DNA of 64,000 bases, taken from Phylloscopus collybita. Lineage: Eukaryota; Chordata; Aves; Passeriformes; Phylloscopidae. Below the pieces are notes generated by a model. That model had not been told where the DNA came from. It searched no databases and saw only the letters and a program-made list of their open reading frames with translations. The stretch covers positions 23,890,001 to 23,954,000 of the forward strand of contig JAJNNQ010000040.1 in the NCBI GenBank assembly GCA_027886175.1. The letters run 5' to 3'. This document shows, piece after piece, positions 12,618 through 25,800 of the stretch; the first letter of the stretch is position 1; each line of letters starts with the position of its first letter. A program made the position numbers and the translations under genes.

Positions 12618-15600
12618 AAACTAGTTCAACTTGTAGCAACTAGTGGAAGTTTATTCCAGTATTCATAAACCTGATTGTGCGTTGTAAAGCTAATGAAGCA
12701 GTTAGAGGTTGTGTGAACACACCAGTCAAATATGCCAGTCAGCATGTGCATGTGAAGGACAACCTGGTGCATGCCCAACTACCTGTAGCCTCTGCCTGTG
12801 TGCTGGGGTGCTGTGGGAGTTGCAGTGAGAGGCTGGAGAAGAGGTGGGCAGGAGCTGGCAGCAATGGGACATCCACTGATATATAGGAGGCCAAGCATTC
12901 TTAGTCTTCTATTTAGGAAATTGGAACATGTGGTTAAATGTAGGAGCCAGGTATTACTACTTAAATCTCAGGAACTGGCTTCTGTGATAAGCTGTTGACC
13001 TAGAGAGTTTTCAGAGAGGAATGATGATAGAGTCCATCTAGGAGCTTGGGTAAAAGAGAGGCAGCTCTGAGGGGTGGATCAGGAAGGGTTTTAATATTTG
13101 GAGTGAAAAGACAGGGAGTGAGGAGGGTTTAGGATTGCAGCCTTTGGATTGTTAGAGAAGAAAAATAGGAAAACTTCAGACTGAAAGAGTTGAGGTACAA
13201 GAGACGCTTGAATACAAATGGGCAGAAATATTTAGTGTTGCAAATAACTTTCCAGTGCTACTGTCTTTACCTGCCTGTCACAGAGAACAAAATAGCATTG
13301 TCTTTTGTACTGTGAACATTGTTTCCTGAAGATGTTCAAACAAGGTTGCTTGTGATGTCTGCCTGATTTGAAACTGTGCCATATCCAGAAGAGAGAGCTA
13401 CTTGCATATATACAGTTTATGGCTTGGCTTCCTTCTCTGTCCAAGCAATCTTGTTTACTTGTGCCTGTGCAGGGTCTCTGACATCTGATGTCTCTGCTTC
13501 CTTTCTGGTATGCAGATGGGTGTTTTGTGGGGATGGCTCTTCTGTTAGGCAGGAGATTATGTTGGTTGATCACAGCGATCTCTGTGACCTTATATCCTGT
13601 GAATCACCTCCGCAAGTGCAAGTGAGCCTAATAACAGTTCTAATTTGGGCAGAGAAAAAGCAGCAGATGGCTAACACCAACTTGTGGATTCCATTTTCTT
13701 TATAACCACTTAGAAATTCAAAGACCTAATCTGTGCTCATAACAAAACCAGCTGTAGTGTATCTAGTTTGAGATTTTATTTGTGTTCATAAATTTACTTT
13801 GTCTTCTTTTCTTTAAGTGCCTTCCTGTTTGTTGCTTAGAAACATCTGGTAGATTTTGGGCAGCAGTTACCTGCCTTTCTCTTCTCTTTCCATTTGCTGG
13901 GCAGTTTGTGAAATATGTGCTCAAATGTATTTGTATTGTATGTGAAAGCTTCACAGGGCTGTCTAGCATAGGGAGCTGACGCTGCTTGGTTTGACCTGGT
14001 GTTAAAGACCCACTGGAATCTGTTGGAGTGATGTGGGGTTTCTGGCTCTGGTGACCCTCTGGAGCACCTTGTGTACTGCCTGCAATTCTGGAGCAGCCTC
14101 GGGGCACTGCTTACAGCTCTTGGGTTTGCACTGTCATCCCATGAAAACAGCAGGGTCACTGGCTGACCAGCGTGGGCTGTCAGGCTCCGTGTTGAGCATT
14201 ATTTCTGTCTCCTGAGAGCCTGGTTATCTATACCTCCCTTTTAATCATCATTCCAATGTGCTGAGAGCACAGCATGGTGTGTTAGGTTGCTTTTGTTGGG
14301 AGGTATGGAAACAGCTATTTTAATATTCCTTCAGCTGTGAGGATGCCTTCCTCTAGATTATCAGTTGCTGGGGGATTTTTTGTTGTGAAGTAAACACAAT
14401 TTAGCTTAAACTTACAGTACAGTTTGTTGAGAACCAGAGGGTGGTCCTCATTACTTGTCTATAGTGTCTTGTTTTTGGTGGTGTCTGCTGTTGGGAAACA
14501 CCAGGTAGTGAGGTGCATGACTTTTCTTTTTGCATAATTTTATTTTTTATTTATGCTTATATTCCATAGTTTGGTCTCTACAGAAAACTTACAATTTGGG
14601 TAACTGCATTTTGTGTGCCAGTTGCTGTAGGCAAATGTTGTCAAGTTTTTTTTTTGGGTTTTTTTTTGTTTGTTTGTTTTTAGATACACTATTAATATAA
14701 CTGGGTTTGCGCAACTGTTGAAGTTTGGAGAGAGAAGGAAAAGGAATTAGGGAAAGCTTTGTGCATATCACTGATTGCAGAAATTAAAATTGCAGCAAAA
14801 GGTGAAAGTTTCCAAGCAAATTATGTGTTGCTGGAGTTATTTTTTTCTACCATGGTGTGTTACAAGAGAAGAGAGAATCTGCAGAGCAATCTCAACTTTT
14901 GCTTTTTGTTCCTTTAAAATGACTAAACATCTTACTCCTCCCCCTTTCCCCCCAATCCTTAAAAAAGGCCCAACCCAAAAACTGCTAATTAAGATTATTC
15001 TCTGTTGATAAAGTCAGGGGCCAGTACTCCCAATGAGCTCAGGGGTGCTTCTGTGAGCTTGGTGGTCACAAACATGGCTTGCTTGACTTTTTGCTTCTTG
15101 CTAACAGGATAAAAACTATGCTGGTTTCCATGCTCAAATTTCAGATCCTTTTTTTTTTGTGTCTTTTGCTATATGAATTAGTCTGAGTTAGACAAAAAGG
15201 TAGTTGCTTTCAAAAGGCTTTTTCTGTCCAGAAATACAGACTTTATCCTTCTTTTTTGTTACTGTTGTCAGGGTTTCAGAGGTGTGCTAGTCTTGGGTGG
15301 GGCGGTATCTACGACAGATACTCCCGATTGCCTAAAGGCTTAGGCAAAGAGATGTTTCTAACTTCCTTACATTCCAAGTGTCTTAATTGAAACCCACAGG
15401 CTAATTCCTTCTTTTATTTTTAAATTCCTTTGCTGAGAACCTAAATAACGAGGTGATGAAGGCAAATTTAAGTCTTCAAATATGAGATGACCCTTGGTAG
15501 AGTGTGCTGGAGTGGTTGGGCAATTTCTGTACTTTATTTGCCAATCAAGTCTGTGCTTCTCCAGGGCTTTTTCATTATAGTGTTGTTCTGCCAGCTGTTT

Positions 15601-15839
15601 TGGGTGCGATAACTTCTGTCTTTCAAAAGCTAAATAATGCAGTTCTGTCACGCAAGCGTGTATTGTGTTTTGGGGAAATAAGGAAGCTCTTTCAGCATGA
15701 AACAGAGGTGGAGTAGAGGACAAACTGCAAATCAGTGAGGCTTTTTTGTTTTTACCTCTATTTTTAGATAATTTAAATGCCTTTTTGCTCTCCAGCATGA
15801 TATTCACCAGGTAACAGATTGGCCTTGAACTGTGTTTTC

Positions 15840-15990
15840 AAGGTGCCCCAAAGGAAATTGAAGCGCAGGGCTGTGGGTGGAGGAGGTATGTAAGGCTCCA
15901 AAAGCGGCTGTTGGGGGCGACTGAGTGCCAGGACACAGCGCGGGCATCTGACCGCAGCAGCCGCTTCTTGCGAGCGCGCCCCACTTGGGT
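15840..15990. promoter_or_regulatory. Small CpG cluster, candidate internal promoter
   Basis: Roughly a dozen CpGs fall within about 150 nt, including ttgcgagcgcgcccc near 15968-15982, surrounded by CpG-poor intron. It lies about 3.8 kb upstream of the first common UTRN exon, in the same intron where mammalian UTRN has its B promoter. A strong donor-like gag|gtatgtaag lies at 15885/15886. No start codon in the phase needed to join window exon 1 was found. Promoter status is inference. Confidence 0.25.
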
Positions 15991-16090
15991 GGACATACAT
16001 CACCCTGTGTAACAGGAGCAGGCTTCGGCAAACAGGCATCCGGGATAGGAAGCTTTTCTTCTCTCTTTTGTCATCACAAGAGTTTAATTT

Positions 16091-16106
16091 TGTGTGTGTG
16101 TGTGTG
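16091..16106. repeat. (TG)n microsatellite
   Basis: Eight TG units in an otherwise T-rich stretch. Confidence 0.95.
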
Positions 16107-16576
16107 TTTAGGTTTGTTTTTATTTCCTCTTAAAGGAACAAACTGTTCTGACATTGTCCATTACCAGTCCATTAAGTGACTGGAGGGCAGGCAGAGCCGC
16201 ACTGGCCAGAGGAAACAGTCGGTAGGTAATGAAGCAGAATTTGGCCCTGAGTCAGTCCTTGGCTTTTATTGTCAGGCTGCAGCAGTGTGAAAGGAAACAA
16301 ATGTTTTAGCAGCTTGGTGAATTTGTTTCTCACTGGGCTGTAACTTGCTGACATTTTTAATGTCTTATGTGAGAAGTTGACTGGCTGGATTGCTGTGCGC
16401 TTTGCTGAATGGTGATATTGTTTTTTTGACTGAATGTGGCTAATTTGTTATTTGAATGATAATGTCAGTCTCCGGGGGTTAGCCTTACAGACTTGTAGGA
16501 ATCTATAGAAAATTACTTTGAGGGGTAAAGTAACTTGTCAGTGTTGCTATCAAAGCACCAGCATTTCAGTGCATGG

Positions 16577-16634
16577 TTGTGTGTGTGTGTTTTTTTTTTT
16601 TTTCTTGGGTTTTTTTTCCCCCCTTTTTTTTCCC
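16577..16634. repeat. (GT)n followed by long T/C tract
   Basis: A short GT run passes into about 14 T and then mixed T and C homopolymer runs. Confidence 0.9.
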
Positions 16635-19600
16635 AGCGGTTTACAACAGAAAGCTTGGCAAAACTGTAGCTGCAATGGCAAGGGTTGTCTATAAATTTTA
16701 TAACTGATCAGGATGTTTTAGGAAGATGGAAATTGTGGGGGTTCTCATTCCTTGTTTAAGAAATAGAAAGGATGCCCTTCTTCTTAGGGACTAGTAGGGG
16801 TACATACATTAATATTCTTTCATTCATCAAGTCTTTTATCAAGACTAAGTAGTTTGTGTTTATCAAAGGTTTGTGTTTTGGTGGATTTTTTCCCTTTTCC
16901 TTCCTAGAAAACCCTCCTTTTGAAAGGAGAGAAAGGGGCTGGGTTTTCAGTAAGTGCCCTGCATGCTATTGCAGAAGCACTGCCACAAACTGGACTGGGG
17001 AGCAGAGGTAGGAGCAAGGCCTGCTGAGGGAGTCCTGGCAGGCTGAAGCTGGGGAGTGCTGAGGAGAGCTGTCACCTCCTGCCATGCATGTGCTCAGGAA
17101 GGAGCTGAGCCCTCCAAGAGTGGGGTGTGTGGAGCTCCTCCTACTGCACAGGATTTATAAATCCAGGACCCTTTCCATAGCTGTCGCTCTCCTTTTACAC
17201 AGTCATACAACTGTTCTTGGTCTCTCTGTTCTTTGCCTTTACCCTGCTAAGGAGTAATAATGTTTAAAGAATGTGATACCTCGAACTGTGGCATTACTCT
17301 TCATTCTCACAGATGCTTAAGGAAGGCAGATGGAGCCTTAGGAAAGCATCATGGTACATAGGTGTGTACTTAGGGGTGTTGGCACAAAAGGGGCAGGTAG
17401 GTTAATGAATGATATTTAAAAAGAGAAACATGTTTATATCTCACTATGTTCAATACAAGTAGTATTTGAAGTTAATGCTAATGGAAAATACTGGTCCAAC
17501 AGTGGCAGTTGGACTGATTCCCATGTCTTAAAAGAAAAAAAACAACAGACTTGTGGGGAAAAATGGAGATTTTTTTTTTTGTTGTTTTTTGAGTTTCTTC
17601 TTATCTGCCAGGCTCCTGGCAGATGGATACTTGGGATCTACCAGGAAGTTACTTGGTTCTATCTGTCTTTGATGGCAAGGAGCTCTATGCCACTGAGGGG
17701 AAAAGACAGGGTTAACAAGATTTCTTAGGTAATTGTACTCCCCTGAAACAACAGCTTGAGTTTCAACGTTCTGAGCATGGCATGCTGTGCACATGCTTTA
17801 ACAACCTTAAAGCTTGCTCAGAAACATCTTTTCATGCACTGGGCTATCTTTGATGTCTGGTTGAGCTCGAGGTGTGACTCAAGTGTAGGGTCTGTTGGAT
17901 CAGCTTTAGCTGCCTAAGAGGAGAGGCATAAAATGGCTGACATGCACCCTTTGTGTCCAAAGCAAGTTTTTCAGCTGTAGCCTAAAAGAAGCCCAGAACT
18001 GAGGTTTTATTTTAAGTAGATATGAACAATTTCATGCAGTTTAGGTTTTCCAACTGTCATGACACTTCATTTCTTACCCATGTGACTTCTTGTATCTAGA
18101 CTGAGCTGTAGCTGCTATTCCTTGCTGTTAGATAAAACATACCTGATTGTTGATGTCTGTTTGTAACAGCTTTTTGGCTAGATATGTTAGATGTGAATAC
18201 ATGGATAGTGTCAGCTTCAGATTCATGTTAGGCCAGAAATAAGAAATACTGAGGTCATCTTTATAAGAAATCTTCTGGTTTTATTCTGTTATTTTTAATT
18301 TAAAAAAAAAAATCTGGATTTTATAGATGGAACTTTATTGTACAACAGTCTCAATTGCTGCTGAGGTATATGATCTTGTAAGTGGTGCTTTTTAATCATA
18401 ATCTGATATTGCTTCAGAGTGCATAAATTTCCGTGATTACATGAAGTAGAAAATTTGAGTTGCAATCAGGCTTTTTCTGTGGCTGCATTCCAAGTGCAGG
18501 GACAGTTAGTCTGAGCACCATTGTGGTTTGCTGCTTTGTGGTATGGATTCTCGAAAAATTGATGCCAGCTGCCACCAAGAGGTTCTGCAAGAGAGTGTTC
18601 CAGACAGCAGTGTGTTGTGGTCACCTCAAGGGTATCTCGAGACTGGTCTCCCAAGAAGCTGGTGGAGTCTTCAAGGGCTCTTGGAGACTCCTGATAGTGG
18701 CTGCAGCTGTCCAACAGCTTGCCTGGTGTAAGGCACTGACTGCCCTGGCCGTGGTTTGTGCAGGGGTTTGGAGGTTAAAGCCTTTGACAGGCAGAATGTA
18801 TGTATTTTCTTGTCTGCAGCAAGCAGAAATCCATACTGGGTGAAGCTCCCTTGCCTGGTGTGGTTGTCAGCAGTTATTTCACTGTCTTTTAGGTACAGTG
18901 ATGAAGCACAGGCTCACCTTTAGCAGTGCTCAGTGCAACTTGCCCAAGATGTGTCCTGTGATAAAGGCAGGAGTATCTGTCCTGTGCTGGAGGTGACTCA
19001 CCCTGGTTTAGTGGGATAGGCTCTGTGAAATTGCAGGTGACTCTTAAATGGCTTTCTTAGGCATCCTGGGAAGCTTTCTTCTCTCTGCACAGCTGGAGGC
19101 CACTGCTCCTCCCTCTGCTCTGACCTACAGGCGCTTGCCTGCCCTTCCTCCTTGTCCTGCTGGGTCCTTCTGGCTGTCTCCCAGCCCCTAGGTGGTGGTA
19201 CTTTGGTGTCACATCAGCAGGGCAGCTGAAGGGAAGGGCTCAGCAGCCCTTCCTACAGGTTAGCTGAACTTGTCTGTGTCTGATCACTAACACGGTTCTG
19301 AACCCAGGTGCAAAAGCAGGCTGAGGGTGGGTAAGGCTGCCAGTGCTTCAAGGGCTGTCCCAGCAGCTTTGCTACCACAGTTGCTGTGCTGCGTACTGAA
19401 GGAGGCTATTATCTGCATCAGAAGCTTGAATAAGGGCCTCAGCACCTTTTGGAGTAATGCATTCAGGCAAAAAGGTGTTGACAAAGTCTGTTAATTAAAA
19501 GCCCATGGTTTCATAGGTTGTTTTTCAGCAGATGGGAAGCTTGTGAATTTTATGCATCAGAAACCCGCTTGGGAGGTGCTGTGGGGCTGATTCTAATGCA

Positions 19601-19809
19601 AAGGAGCTGCTGTGGTTACTAGCAAAGGCAAAATATTTGTGTGACTCTGCAAGTACCAAAGTGTTGTGGGTGGTTGAACAGCTTTATTGACAGATCAGGC
19701 AAAAAGTTCTCCCACTTCTCAGGACAGCATTTAATGTGACCTGTATTGAAGAGTCTAGGATTAAGAAGAATGCATTTTCACTCCTTGTTTTCTTACTCTC
19801 TCTCTCCAG

Positions 19810-19871
19810 ATGAACACAATGATGTACAGAAGAAAACCTTTACAAAATGGATAAATGCTCGGTTTTCCAAG
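19810..19871 (+). CDS. UTRN: UTRN window exon 1 (DMD exon 2 equivalent): start of CH1
   Basis: The exon is 62 nt, the same length as DMD exon 2. It follows a CT-rich tract ending in ctctctccag and is followed by gtaatg. The first two bases complete a split Asp codon (intron phase 1). The translation [20 protein letters not shown] is the first actin-binding segment of CH1 and, as I recall human utrophin, is identical to it. In mammals this is the common exon that both the A-type and B-type first exons splice to. Confidence 0.96.
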
Positions 19872-22800
19872 GTAATGTAGGTTTGGATGAACTACTCTAT
19901 TTTGTTTGGTTCATTGTTTAGAATAATTTTGGTTAAATATACTTTGCTCTTACTCTTGTTGAATACTCCTAGTAAAATGTCACTGTGTAGTGAAAACAAA
20001 TAGTGTAGTGTTTGTTCCCCCAATATTCTCATGCATGTTTGATACTATGTTTTAAGAAAAAAAAAATGATACTATGTTTTAAGAAAAAAATGAAATATTC
20101 TATTTGTTAATATATCAGAATAGTTACTTTCACCAGCATGTCTGTTTGGTTTTGTTTAGGTTGGGTTTAGTTTATTTCTACATGCAGTTTTCAGAGTGCA
20201 TTGCAGCAGATTTTGAGTCTTCATCACTGTGTTTACTCTCTTGCTGAGTCAGCTTTACTCACTCTGCAAACCTCTAGCTGAAGCCACCTGGTGTTGCTGC
20301 TTGAGTCTTGACTGAAATTTTATATAATTACTTGCTTATTTTGAGTTTTCCTCAGCTTTCATGCTGTACATTTCTCATTTTAATTCTCCTTACTGGCTTG
20401 AAACTTACTGAGGATCTTTCATGGTTTGGGATGATAAAGGAAGTGAAGTTTGCTTTGGAATGCTATTTAAAGCCTGCTTTTTACACTGTTCTGCCAACAG
20501 GGAAAAATGACGCTTTGCTCAGGAGCGTAAGTGTCTGTGGAAAGTTTTCCTGCTTCATAGTTTGACTGTGTGAAAGAACCCAGAATAATATTATCAGGGA
20601 AAACCTATGTTTTTTTCCACCTAGTTGTGGTGGTGCAAATAGGGTAACTACTATTTTGTGTGCTCTTCTTGAAAAGCATCATGTGTGTGAAATCCTGAAG
20701 GCAGATAGAAAAGGAAGGGGATGTGTTTTGTTTTGGTTTTTTTTTTTTGTGTTGTTGTTTTTGTTTTTTCCAAATAAAGCTGCACCAGTGCTTTAGCAAT
20801 GAATGGCTGTTTCTGGAGTGCTGCCCTTCTGAAGTTCTTGATCAGTAATGTAAGGAATTTTTACCTTCCTTTCCTTCCTGTGCAACAGGACACTGGGCAA
20901 TGCAAGGCTTGTGGCCTTGGTTGAATCATTTTGGCTTAGGTTTGTTTTGGTTGAAAGCTGATATCCTGCACTCTTCATCCACTGCATTCTTGGCTAGTTT
21001 GCTCTTTAGAGGAGGAGTGTGTGTGGGTGGCTGGTTGCTGCATGCTCAGCTTTTCAATGCTGCCCAGAGGAGTGGTGGTCCTGCAGGAGGAGCATTAGGC
21101 AGGGCAGGATTACATAAGGAAAGAAAATGTGGTGAGAAAGAAAGGACTGACTGTAGTCCTGTGGGTGGCATAAAGATGGCATGAACATTAAAATGACAGT
21201 GATACTGAGAACATGCCAGGTGACTTAACTGTGAGTGCTGTGGGCATTGTATTGAAGAGGGTAACATTGTTTTCAGTCATTCCACTTGTACTCACATGGC
21301 TGTATGTGATAAAGCATCTTTCCTTCTATACTGTGTAATTAGACAGATCCTGCTAGGCTTCTGGATTTCCCTGGCACAGGGTATGGTCAGATACTCCCAG
21401 GATTTGAAGTAACTGTGGCTTTCTAACTCTGTAACTTCATGGCCCATTGAACACCTGAAGCTATGAAAGCCTTGTTAATGATTAAAGAGACTCCTATAAA
21501 AGGACATACTCCCAACTGCTGCATGTACAATTCAAACTTGAGCATGGCTATTTCGGCATGACAAGGCACATATTTATGAAGACTGGAAAGTTCAAATTGT
21601 AAAGAAAACGATGGTGTTAGGTAGAAATTACCTCATGTAAGAAAGTCTGGTTTCAGCTGTGTCTTAAAAATAGAAAGGGACTGATTTCAGTCCTGTCGTG
21701 TCGAAGTTTTTTAATGTACCAAGTCATTTGGGTTGTTTAAAATTCCTTTTCTGTGAACTGGATTGATTTAGCTGCTTAGTAGGGTAGAGAGATTTTAGAG
21801 GTTAGTTAAATGTAATCAGAGTTACATTGCAGAAAACAAAATGGTAACTTAGGTATTTTGTGTAGAATTGTAAATTCCATTCCAAGAATTTTACTTGTTC
21901 TTCCATGTTAATTATATTGTACTTGCCCTTCATTTAAGCAAATAAAAAGTAATTTGTTGAGCCTTTATAAACTAGCATAGCATACCAAAATTGTAAAATT
22001 GCAATTGCTTAATGCTGAGTTTGATTTAAGTCAATTCAGTAGGGTTTTACAAAGGATCTAGAAAGAAAGCTGTGTCTTTCCCTTCTCTCATCAGAGACTA
22101 GGTAGGTGAGTAAAACACTTGAAGTATCTCAAGTGTGCTGTGAAGGTGCCTGCTTCGGTACCCTGATGGGTGAGATAAGAGTTCTTGGTGTAGTTCCCAG
22201 TACAGTGACTTGATTTTGTGCTCTTGGTTTAAACTGTGCTAGAATGATGCCTTTTATTTGTGTGTGTTGTTTGAAATGAAGGCACAAACATTTAAAGTCG
22301 GTTGAGTCTTAAGGTCAATAAATGTACTCAGCCAAGACTCAGTGCTCCCTTAGATATACCCGTAGGAGAGCTGTACACACTACAACTCACAAGCCTATGA
22401 TGGCTGTGTAGTAAGGAAAACTTAAAGAGAAATAAAAATTAAAGGGAATAAATATTGTTAGAGAAATAATCTGTTACCAGGCTTTAACCAACAGGGAAGT
22501 TTATACTCAAATATTGAGGCAGAGCATTTCAGTGTATGTTTATAAAGCCATGTGATGTTTTTACTTACCATATTTTCTCCTTTGCTCTGTCCAGTCTAAT
22601 TTCAAGAGTCAGGTTTAGCTGTTTTCCTGTGGTATAGCCTTACCAATTAAAGTATCTGGTTGTATGGATAGCTGATATATGTTCTTTACACTACATAGAA
22701 TTGTTTTCTATCCCTTTATGCCTTTCTATATTAATCTTCATTAATACTTACTGGTTCATATATATGTTATTTTCAAAACACCTTTCTACAATGCAAAAGT

Positions 22801-25800
22801 GCTATCTTGTCACAGTGGTTTTTAGCCACTGCAAAATAAAGGTAAACATAAGAACTGGCTACTGATTTTGCGTGCCTAATCTAGGACTTTAGCTGAATTA
22901 TCCCATAGGATTTGACATTTCTTTGAAGTTTCTTAATATAAAACAGGGCTCTTGGTCCTTGTGACAGAATTCAGAGTGCTCATCTCTTCTTCAAACTCAG
23001 TCAAATCATCCAAAATATCTAGTTGGTTTTCAGATGGAGATTGATCAGCATAGAAAAGGAACTTGAAGATGATTATGCCTGTATCAGCAAGGACTGGCTT
23101 TAATTATCTAAGGAAGTCTCTTAATCTGGCACACAGTTAGGAGCTGCATGTAAAATTGTGTTTTAAACAATTCTGATGAGTTACAGGGGAACTTCTGGCT
23201 AACAGTGGAGTTTGAATTCTAGTCTGGAGGATAATTTAGTGCTCCCGTAGTCCTATGTTATTTGTTTCACATAGGTAAAATGATCAAAGATTTTGTAATC
23301 AACCCTAGTTTGTCCAAATGTCTGAATAGCTTCAATCTTTATCTACTTATATGTTTTATCAGCAGGCCTGGGTTTTTTAGCTGCATCTTGCAGATCTCTG
23401 ATGCTTCAGCTTATAATTACAGAGCAAAGCAGTTGGATGCTCACACTTGCAATTCCAGAAGGTTTCTAGAAACTTGATAGGCATGTTAAGGAATTCAGGA
23501 GCATTGTGTCCCACTTTAGAACCCTGCAAGTACAATTCTTTCTGTCCTATTTTCTTTCTTTATCCTACTCTCTGACCCTGTTTTTGATTTGTTTGTTTTT
23601 TTCCCCTCACTTACTATTACACCCTCTCATGTCAGAAACCTTGCCTGCCTGGCAAATCCTTGCAAATCTGGAGTTTGACTGCCCTGCCTATTTCAGATCC
23701 ACTTTTGCCTTTGCCACGATACCTTTTTTTCTCATCAAGACCCAGTTTTTCTTTTTAAAGCTCCAGACCTGCTCCATCTGCCCTTCATTTCCCCTCTCCT
23801 GCCTTTACAGGATTTGATGCTTGTGTAGTCAGTCCTATTTTTGCATCTCCCTTTGTCTCAGTGGTACTAACCTTGCCCTCCCTTTACCTTCTTGCAGGAT
23901 TTGGTCTTTGCTGGCTTTAGTTTTCTCATTTTCCAGGGTGGTACTTTTCCAAATTTGCTTTCATATTGGTTCCTCTTCTCCTCTGCTATTCCTGAACTTG
24001 GCAGGTGGAACACAGAGTCAGCACAAGAAACATGATTCCCTAACTTAATTTAGACCCATGGAGTCAGGTCTGTCACAGCCTGTTGGAACTTAGTGCTGTC
24101 ACTCACTACAGGAAGTTTACAGGTCCAGCACTGGCAAACTGAAGCTCTGTCTTTTTACCAAAATCTTGTTTCTTCACTGCATTTGGGAAATTTTCCCACA
24201 GGCAAAAAAAAAAGCTTTATTGCTAGGAGGGTTGCACTCTGCAAAAAGAACATAAGAGCCCAGAGGTTTTCAGTATTCAGTGAAAATGACACTAGATTTC
24301 CCTGCCCCTCAGTTATAAGTCTTGGATATGGGAGGCTGTTGAATGGAGCCAGCTGGGGCATTGTTCCAAGGTGTCAGGAGCTGCATTCAAAGCCCTTGCA
24401 TGCCTGAGCGCTGGGCCTCCCTTTCCTTTCCATCATGCGTTCCCATTGCTTTCCAATCCAAGTTCAATTTCTTTTTTTTTATGTACAGAAGCCTTATACA
24501 GTCTTATTTGTGCACGTGCAGTGTTCTTGCTGCATGCATTTGTGATTCTGCTCCTCCAGGTCCTGTGCTAGTGCCCTGACATCTGCATTGGCCAGCACTG
24601 ACAGGCTTGGAGCCAGGCCAGGATGTGCCTGGATGTGTGAATAAAGCCAGACATCCCACACTTTTACAGCATCTTAAGCTCGTTTTCCTACTCTGTGGTC
24701 TTCCAAAAATACGTTTCACTTAAGATTTAGAGTAAAGAAGAGGTGGAGGTGCAGCTTGGGAACAGAATGCATCCTCCAAGGCTGAGCTCCTAGTTAGCTT
24801 TTGAGGAGGCAAGTATTCAATATGGGGCTCCTGTGCATCTCCTCTCTTGGGCTCTGATGTGTCCCCTCCCCTGGAAGCGCACCAAGGAGAGATGAGAGAA
24901 GACAGGCCAGTAGGAGAACTGATGAGTTGTACTTGGAATGCTTCGGGGTGTTGTGGCTTTATATGTATCTTAAAATTGAAACAGTTAATTCCTCATTATA
25001 CCATACATTAATTCATTTGTTAACTGCAAAGTCTTCTTTTAGCGTTTCATGTGGTGTACTGAATAGATATTTTCCTCCATTTCTGCTCCTTAATTTTCTT
25101 TCCTCTAAGGGTTGTTTTGTCGTAATACTAAATGTCAGGTCCTGTACTTTTGAAGACATTTTGCAGCTCCACTGCTGACCCTTAGCAACTGTGATAAATC
25201 TTTTTAAAGACAAAATTATACCTATTCATGATAATTAATTTCACATGACCCAAGATACCTGAGGTCAAAGACATTTCAGAAGTGTTTTTTCAGGGGGAAG
25301 GAGAATTATGGAGTTCAGTGTATTAGTCATGCAAGAAAGGAAAGCCAAAAGATTGATTAGGCAATTTTGTTTGTCCAAGGTGACATCACATAAGATGATG
25401 TTTAGTCCTTTTTGCAGTTCAGTTTTTGTGGTGCAAGCAAGGAAATACTCGATGGCTGGTAAAACAACCTACAGTCTAATTGCTTCTGATATTTTTCAAT
25501 GCTGAATTAAACTGTAAAATGTAACTTCACTCAAAAATAGCCAAAGCTTGAAAAGGAGCAGCCTTGGTAGAGAAGAGGAATAATCTGTGTGGAAAAGAAT
25601 TAATGTTTGCATGAGCTGACCTTGAAAAAGTCAATTTTTAGACTACTTTTTTCTTGGTCCCTTTTTATGAGAAGGCTATATAAACCTTTCTAGGCCTAGG
25701 ATATGTATTAGCCAAGTAACTTTTTCTTCTCTAATAGGTTGTGAGTTATTGTAAGGATGACTACTTTCTAGCATAAAAGCAATAATATGTACCAGTTTGT

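Larger units (their letters stand above)
1..19809. other. Upstream intron/flank of UTRN with no recognised coding exon
   Basis: Only repeats and CpG-bearing patches were recognised; they are listed separately. No exon with the expected N-terminal utrophin residues (start MAKYGEHEAS in mammals) was found on reading, so the A-type start exon probably lies further upstream. Open frames in this stretch are short and lack recognisable homology. From established mammalian UTRN structure this would be the long intron before the first common exon. Confidence 0.7.

Noticed and set aside
13976..14180. Possible additional CR1 fragment
   Set aside because: Only loose phrase similarity (ggagcac, gcagcctc); no ordered match to the CR1 consensus I know.
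15985..16179. 64-codon frame in the CpG cluster as a coding B-type first exon
   Set aside because: No donor in the phase needed to join window exon 1, and the frame runs through a TG microsatellite.
18460..18843. 127-codon + frame and its 82-codon minus-strand partner
   Set aside because: No recognised family, no splice context, and similar lengths occur by chance in GC-richer intron.
1..19809. Utrophin start exon (MAKYGEHEAS-like)
   Set aside because: Searched by eye for the N-terminal codons and a donor in the right phase; none found. It is most likely upstream of the window.
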